Shown: positions 5,427 to 7,782 of the stretch, piece by piece | Layout of the letters: every line of letters starts with the position of its first letter | Numbering within the stretch: position 1 is the first letter of the stretch | NCBI GenBank assembly: GCA_946482165.1 | Contig: CAMLQS010000239.1 | Span: 1 to 7,782 of the forward strand | DNA: 7,782 nucleotides | DNA from: an uncultured Verrucomicrobiota bacterium | Lineage (GTDB): Bacteria > Verrucomicrobiota > Verrucomicrobiae > Opitutales > Opitutaceae | Direction of reading: 5' to 3' | The notes under the pieces: model-generated | Told to the model about the DNA's origin: nothing | The model's database searches: none | What the model saw: only the letters and a program-made list of their open reading frames with translations | Made by a program: the position numbers and the translations under genes

Positions 5427-6659
5427 ATGAGGCGCGCCGCGTGGTTCCGTTGTTTGCCCGGGCTCGTTGCCTGGCTATTGCTTCCGTGGCTGGTGAGCGC
5501 GGGCGAGAGCTGGACCAGCCCGGCCACCGGGGAGGCCTTGGCTCTGCAACTGCTCGAACCCGAGACACCGCCTCCGGGGTCCGCGAGCGCGGCGACGCCG
5601 GTGGTGTTTTATCTAAAGAATCTGGCCGCGCCGCGCGTCGGCACCGAGCCGGACGAGCCGATCCTGCGCGATCTGCGAACCGCCGGCCATCTGGTCGCGG
5701 TCATCGACTACGCCGCCCACCCGCGGTCGGTCGTTCCGTCGATCTATTCCGATCTGTTGCGTCTGCGCGAGGACATCCAATCGAGGCGCCTGCTCGCCGA
5801 CCGGAAGCTCGACGCCGCGCGTATCTATATCGTCCCCGCCGGCTGCCGGCTGCGCCGGGATGTGGTTTTCTACCGCGACGCCGCGCGCACGCTCGCGCTC
5901 GACGTCATCTATCCCTCGCAACCGAAAGCTCCCGCCGGCGCCGTGCTGGAGTTTTCCTGCGACAACGCCGAACGCATGGGCAACTTCTCGCTCGCGTATT
6001 GCACCGACGCGTTGCTTCCGGCCGCCGCCATCGACGGTCATGCCGCCGCGATGGCCGATCATCCGGTTGCCGCGCCTTACAAGGGCCTCGATGCGATGCC
6101 TGAATCCGCGTTCAAGGCAAAGGCGGCGGTCCGCGCCCTGCGCGCGGTCGGAGCCGAGCTCGGTCTCAACGGCCGCGTCGTCTCCGCCGGGTTTTCGCGC
6201 GGGAGCGGCATGGCTTTGTTGCTGGCGACCACCTCCGACGTCGCGGAGCTGGAGATCGGCGGCGAGCACGCGGGCGTTTCGTCCTCGGTGCAGGGCGCCG
6301 TCGTGATGTCGGGGCGCTTCACCTACATCGACCTGCTGCCCGACGACAAAATGATCCCGCGCTACGTCAAAATCTGGGGCGAGCGGGCGGCCAACGAGGA
6401 TGTCTGGCGGCGCCACGGCGCGCTCGACCACCTGCGCGGGCCGACGGTGCCGCTCTTCCTCACCATCAACGCCACCGAGTCTTCCGAGGCGTTGCATCAG
6501 ATGGATGTTTTGCGCCGCCGCCTGACCGAGTTGGCCAGTCCCTTCGTTTATCACCCCGAGACCGCGTCGCGTGGCCATAAGATGCCGCTCGATCCCGCCG
6601 TGCTCGAACCGCTGCACGCCTATCTGCGAGAGCGTCTGGCTCAACCTTCCGCCCCATGA
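5427..6659 (+). CDS. Secreted alpha/beta hydrolase (putative carbohydrate esterase or lactonase-like)
   Basis: 410 residues. An N-terminal signal peptide is visible: MRRAAWFRC, a hydrophobic core LPGLVAWLLLPWLV, and likely cleavage after VSA (A25|G26), so the protein is exported, probably to the periplasm. The nucleophile elbow is GFSRGSG with Ser257. His384 in SRGHKMPLDP is the probable catalytic histidine. The acid is uncertain: after the penultimate strand (VPLFLTINATESS, about 341-353) the usual Asp position reads Glu351. The N-terminal region (about 55-135) looks like a strand-rich cap before a second start-like strand at 145-160 (DVVFYRDAARTLALDVIYPS). A segment rich in Ala and His (MADHPVAAPYKG) may form a lid. 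Possible substrates are ester decorations on pectin-derived sugars, or aldonolactones; neither can be shown. The start is 3 bases after the previous stop (TGAGCCATG), and its own stop overlaps the transporter start, so it belongs to the same operon. Confidence 0.75.
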   Translation: MRRAAWFRCLPGLVAWLLLPWLVSAGESWTSPATGEALALQLLEPETPPPGSASAATPVVFYLKNLAAPRVGTEPDEPILRDLRTAGHLVAVIDYAAHPRSVVPSIYSDLLRLREDIQSRRLLADRKLDAARIYIVPAGCRLRRDVVFYRDAARTLALDVIYPSQPKAPAGAVLEFSCDNAERMGNFSLAYCTDALLPAAAIDGHAAAMADHPVAAPYKGLDAMPESAFKAKAAVRALRAVGAELGLNGRVVSAGFSRGSGMALLLATTSDVAELEIGGEHAGVSSSVQGAVVMSGRFTYIDLLPDDKMIPRYVKIWGERAANEDVWRRHGALDHLRGPTVPLFLTINATESSEALHQMDVLRRRLTELASPFVYHPETASRGHKMPLDPAVLEPLHAYLRERLAQPSAP

Positions 6660-7782
6660 TCCCCTTTCGAAAATTTTGCCTGCCCTTGTTCGTCCTCGCT
6701 CTTGTCGGGCTGGGCGCCGGGCTGCTCCTCGGGATCTCCGACGTTTGGGCGCCTTGCGCCGTGGTCGCGGCCCTTGCGCTGGCGATCGGCCTCGGCGCCG
6801 TGCCGGCGCTGAAGAGCTACCAATACACCGCGTGGATCATCGTGGCCGTGGTCGCGGCCATGATCTATCCGACGGCCTTTCTCAAGTGGGGCGACTTCGA
6901 CCTGCGCCACAAGTGGCTCGTGCTCGTGGTGGTGCAAACCGTGATGTTCGGCATGGGCACGCAGATGAGCCTGAAGGACTTCGTGGGCGTGATGAAGATG
7001 CCCTGGGGCGTCGTGGTCGCCGTCGCCTGCCAGTTCCTCGTGATGCCGCTTTCGGGCTGGGCGCTGACGAAAATCTTCCCGCTGCCGGACGAGATCGCCG
7101 CCGGCGTGATCCTCATCGGCTGCTGTTCGAGCGGCCTCGCCTCGAACGTGATGTGTTATATCGCCAAGGCCAACCTCGCGCTGTCCATCACCGCCACCTC
7201 CGTCACCACCATGATCGCCCCGTTCATGACGCCGCTCTGGATGAAGATTCTCGCGGGCGAACTCGTCCAGGTGCGTTTCCTCCCGATGATGACCGAGATC
7301 GTCAAAATCGTGATCGTTCCCATCGGCGCCGCGCTTCTGCACGATTACCTCAAGAACGCCGCGCCGGCGACCGCGCGCCGGCTCACGACGGCCGGCGCGG
7401 GCGCCGGCGTGTTCGCGCTGGGCATGCTTTTCACGCGCGACATCTGGAGCCTCGCGTTGGGCGAAAACGCCCTGTGCTTCGAACTGATCGGATTCATCTT
7501 CGGCGCGGCGGGCTTTGGCGTCCTTTACCACCACCTTGTCCGGCGTTTCCCACGCATCGAAAAATTCATGCCCTTCCTCTCGATGGCCGGCATCGTCTAC
7601 TTCACGACCATCACCACCGCGGCCGGCCGCGAAAACCTGCTGCTCGTTGGCGGCCTGCTCATCCTCGTCGCGATGTTGCACAACACCGCCGGCTACTTCT
7701 TCGGCTACTGGCTCGCGAGGCTCGCCCGGCTCGACAAGGCCTCCTGCCGCACCGTCGCCATCGAGGTCGGTCTGCAAAACGG
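6656..7782 (+). CDS. BASS-family sodium:organic anion symporter, 3' truncated
   Basis: First 375 residues of an inner-membrane bile acid:sodium symporter (SBF/BASS) family carrier; the stop lies beyond the window. Starts with ATG in an ATGA overlap with the hydrolase stop. About ten hydrophobic segments are visible, at roughly 8-27, 30-52, 59-77 and then seven or more after residue 88. Family marks are FGMGTQMSLKDF, then CCSSGLASNVM (156-166) followed by CYIAKANLALSITATSV, which closely resembles bacterial ASBT, where the Ser/Asn pair (here S163, N164) lines the unwound helix and Na+ site. E370 and Q374 in IEVGLQN match the conserved Glu and Gln of the second Na+ site. Two or three extra hydrophobic segments precede the usual core start. 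Expected to import an organic acid with Na+; the operon context suggests a sugar acid or related anion, which is inference. Export of a product such as glycolate cannot be excluded. Confidence 0.9.
   Translation, partial: MIPFRKFCLPLFVLALVGLGAGLLLGISDVWAPCAVVAALALAIGLGAVPALKSYQYTAWIIVAVVAAMIYPTAFLKWGDFDLRHKWLVLVVVQTVMFGMGTQMSLKDFVGVMKMPWGVVVAVACQFLVMPLSGWALTKIFPLPDEIAAGVILIGCCSSGLASNVMCYIAKANLALSITATSVTTMIAPFMTPLWMKILAGELVQVRFLPMMTEIVKIVIVPIGAALLHDYLKNAAPATARRLTTAGAGAGVFALGMLFTRDIWSLALGENALCFELIGFIFGAAGFGVLYHHLVRRFPRIEKFMPFLSMAGIVYFTTITTAAGRENLLLVGGLLILVAMLHNTAGYFFGYWLARLARLDKASCRTVAIEVGLQN

Noticed and set aside
6641..7777. 378-codon open frame on the minus strand, His/Asp/Glu-rich
   Set aside because: Exact antisense of the BASS transporter, whose motifs and Na+ site residues are unambiguous on the + strand.
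1..7782. CRISPR array, tRNA, rRNA, integrase or defence genes
   Set aside because: No spaced direct repeats, no cloverleaf or rRNA-like stretch, and no such coding motifs were seen; the whole window is accounted for by the catabolic genes and one repeat.

Overview
The window is about two-thirds G+C and fully gene-packed. All seven genes lie on the + strand, with overlapping or closely spaced ends, so it reads as one stretch of a long catabolic operon. Gene content (plant-polysaccharide glycosidase, acid-sugar enzymes, RuBisCO-like protein, Na+-coupled BASS transporter), very high GC, C-rich start contexts without Shine-Dalgarno sequences and a GC-rich palindromic repeat starting TGGAGTGCGGCGAC all suggest a Verrucomicrobiota bacterium, probably Opitutaceae-like. 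This placement is an inference from style, not from a marker gene.

Layout: (1) 1-926, the C-terminal part of a GH78 alpha-L-rhamnosidase; (2) 923-2035, a mandelate-racemase-subgroup enolase-superfamily acid-sugar dehydratase, overlapping the glycosidase stop by GTGA; (3) 2048-3295, a form IV RuBisCO-like protein (RLP) with most catalytic residues kept; (4) 3301-3434, a 134-bp terminal-inverted-repeat element that occupies most of the only sizeable gap; (5) 3457-4728, a DUF1537/four-carbon-acid-sugar-type kinase; (6) 4764-5423, an Asp/Glu/hydantoin-racemase-fold protein that keeps only the first catalytic cysteine; (7) 5427-6659, a secreted alpha/beta hydrolase; (8) 6656-7782, a BASS-family sodium symporter cut by the window end.

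How they may work together: the RLP plus DUF1537 kinase pair is the signature of the 3-oxo-isoapionate branch of D-apiose catabolism (kinase, then RLP decarboxylase or transcarboxylase/hydrolase). Apiose occurs in the pectin rhamnogalacturonan II next to L-rhamnose, which fits the GH78 gene. However, the D-apionate-forming enzymes are not in this window. Instead there is an acid-sugar dehydratase, a one-cysteine racemase-fold enzyme, an exported hydrolase and a Na+ symporter. The best reading is a plant-cell-wall sugar-acid pathway in which an oxidised sugar is dehydrated or rearranged, phosphorylated by the DUF1537 kinase and cleaved or decarboxylated by the RLP. The exact substrate and order of steps cannot be read from the sequence, and this combination may be an undescribed RLP pathway variant.
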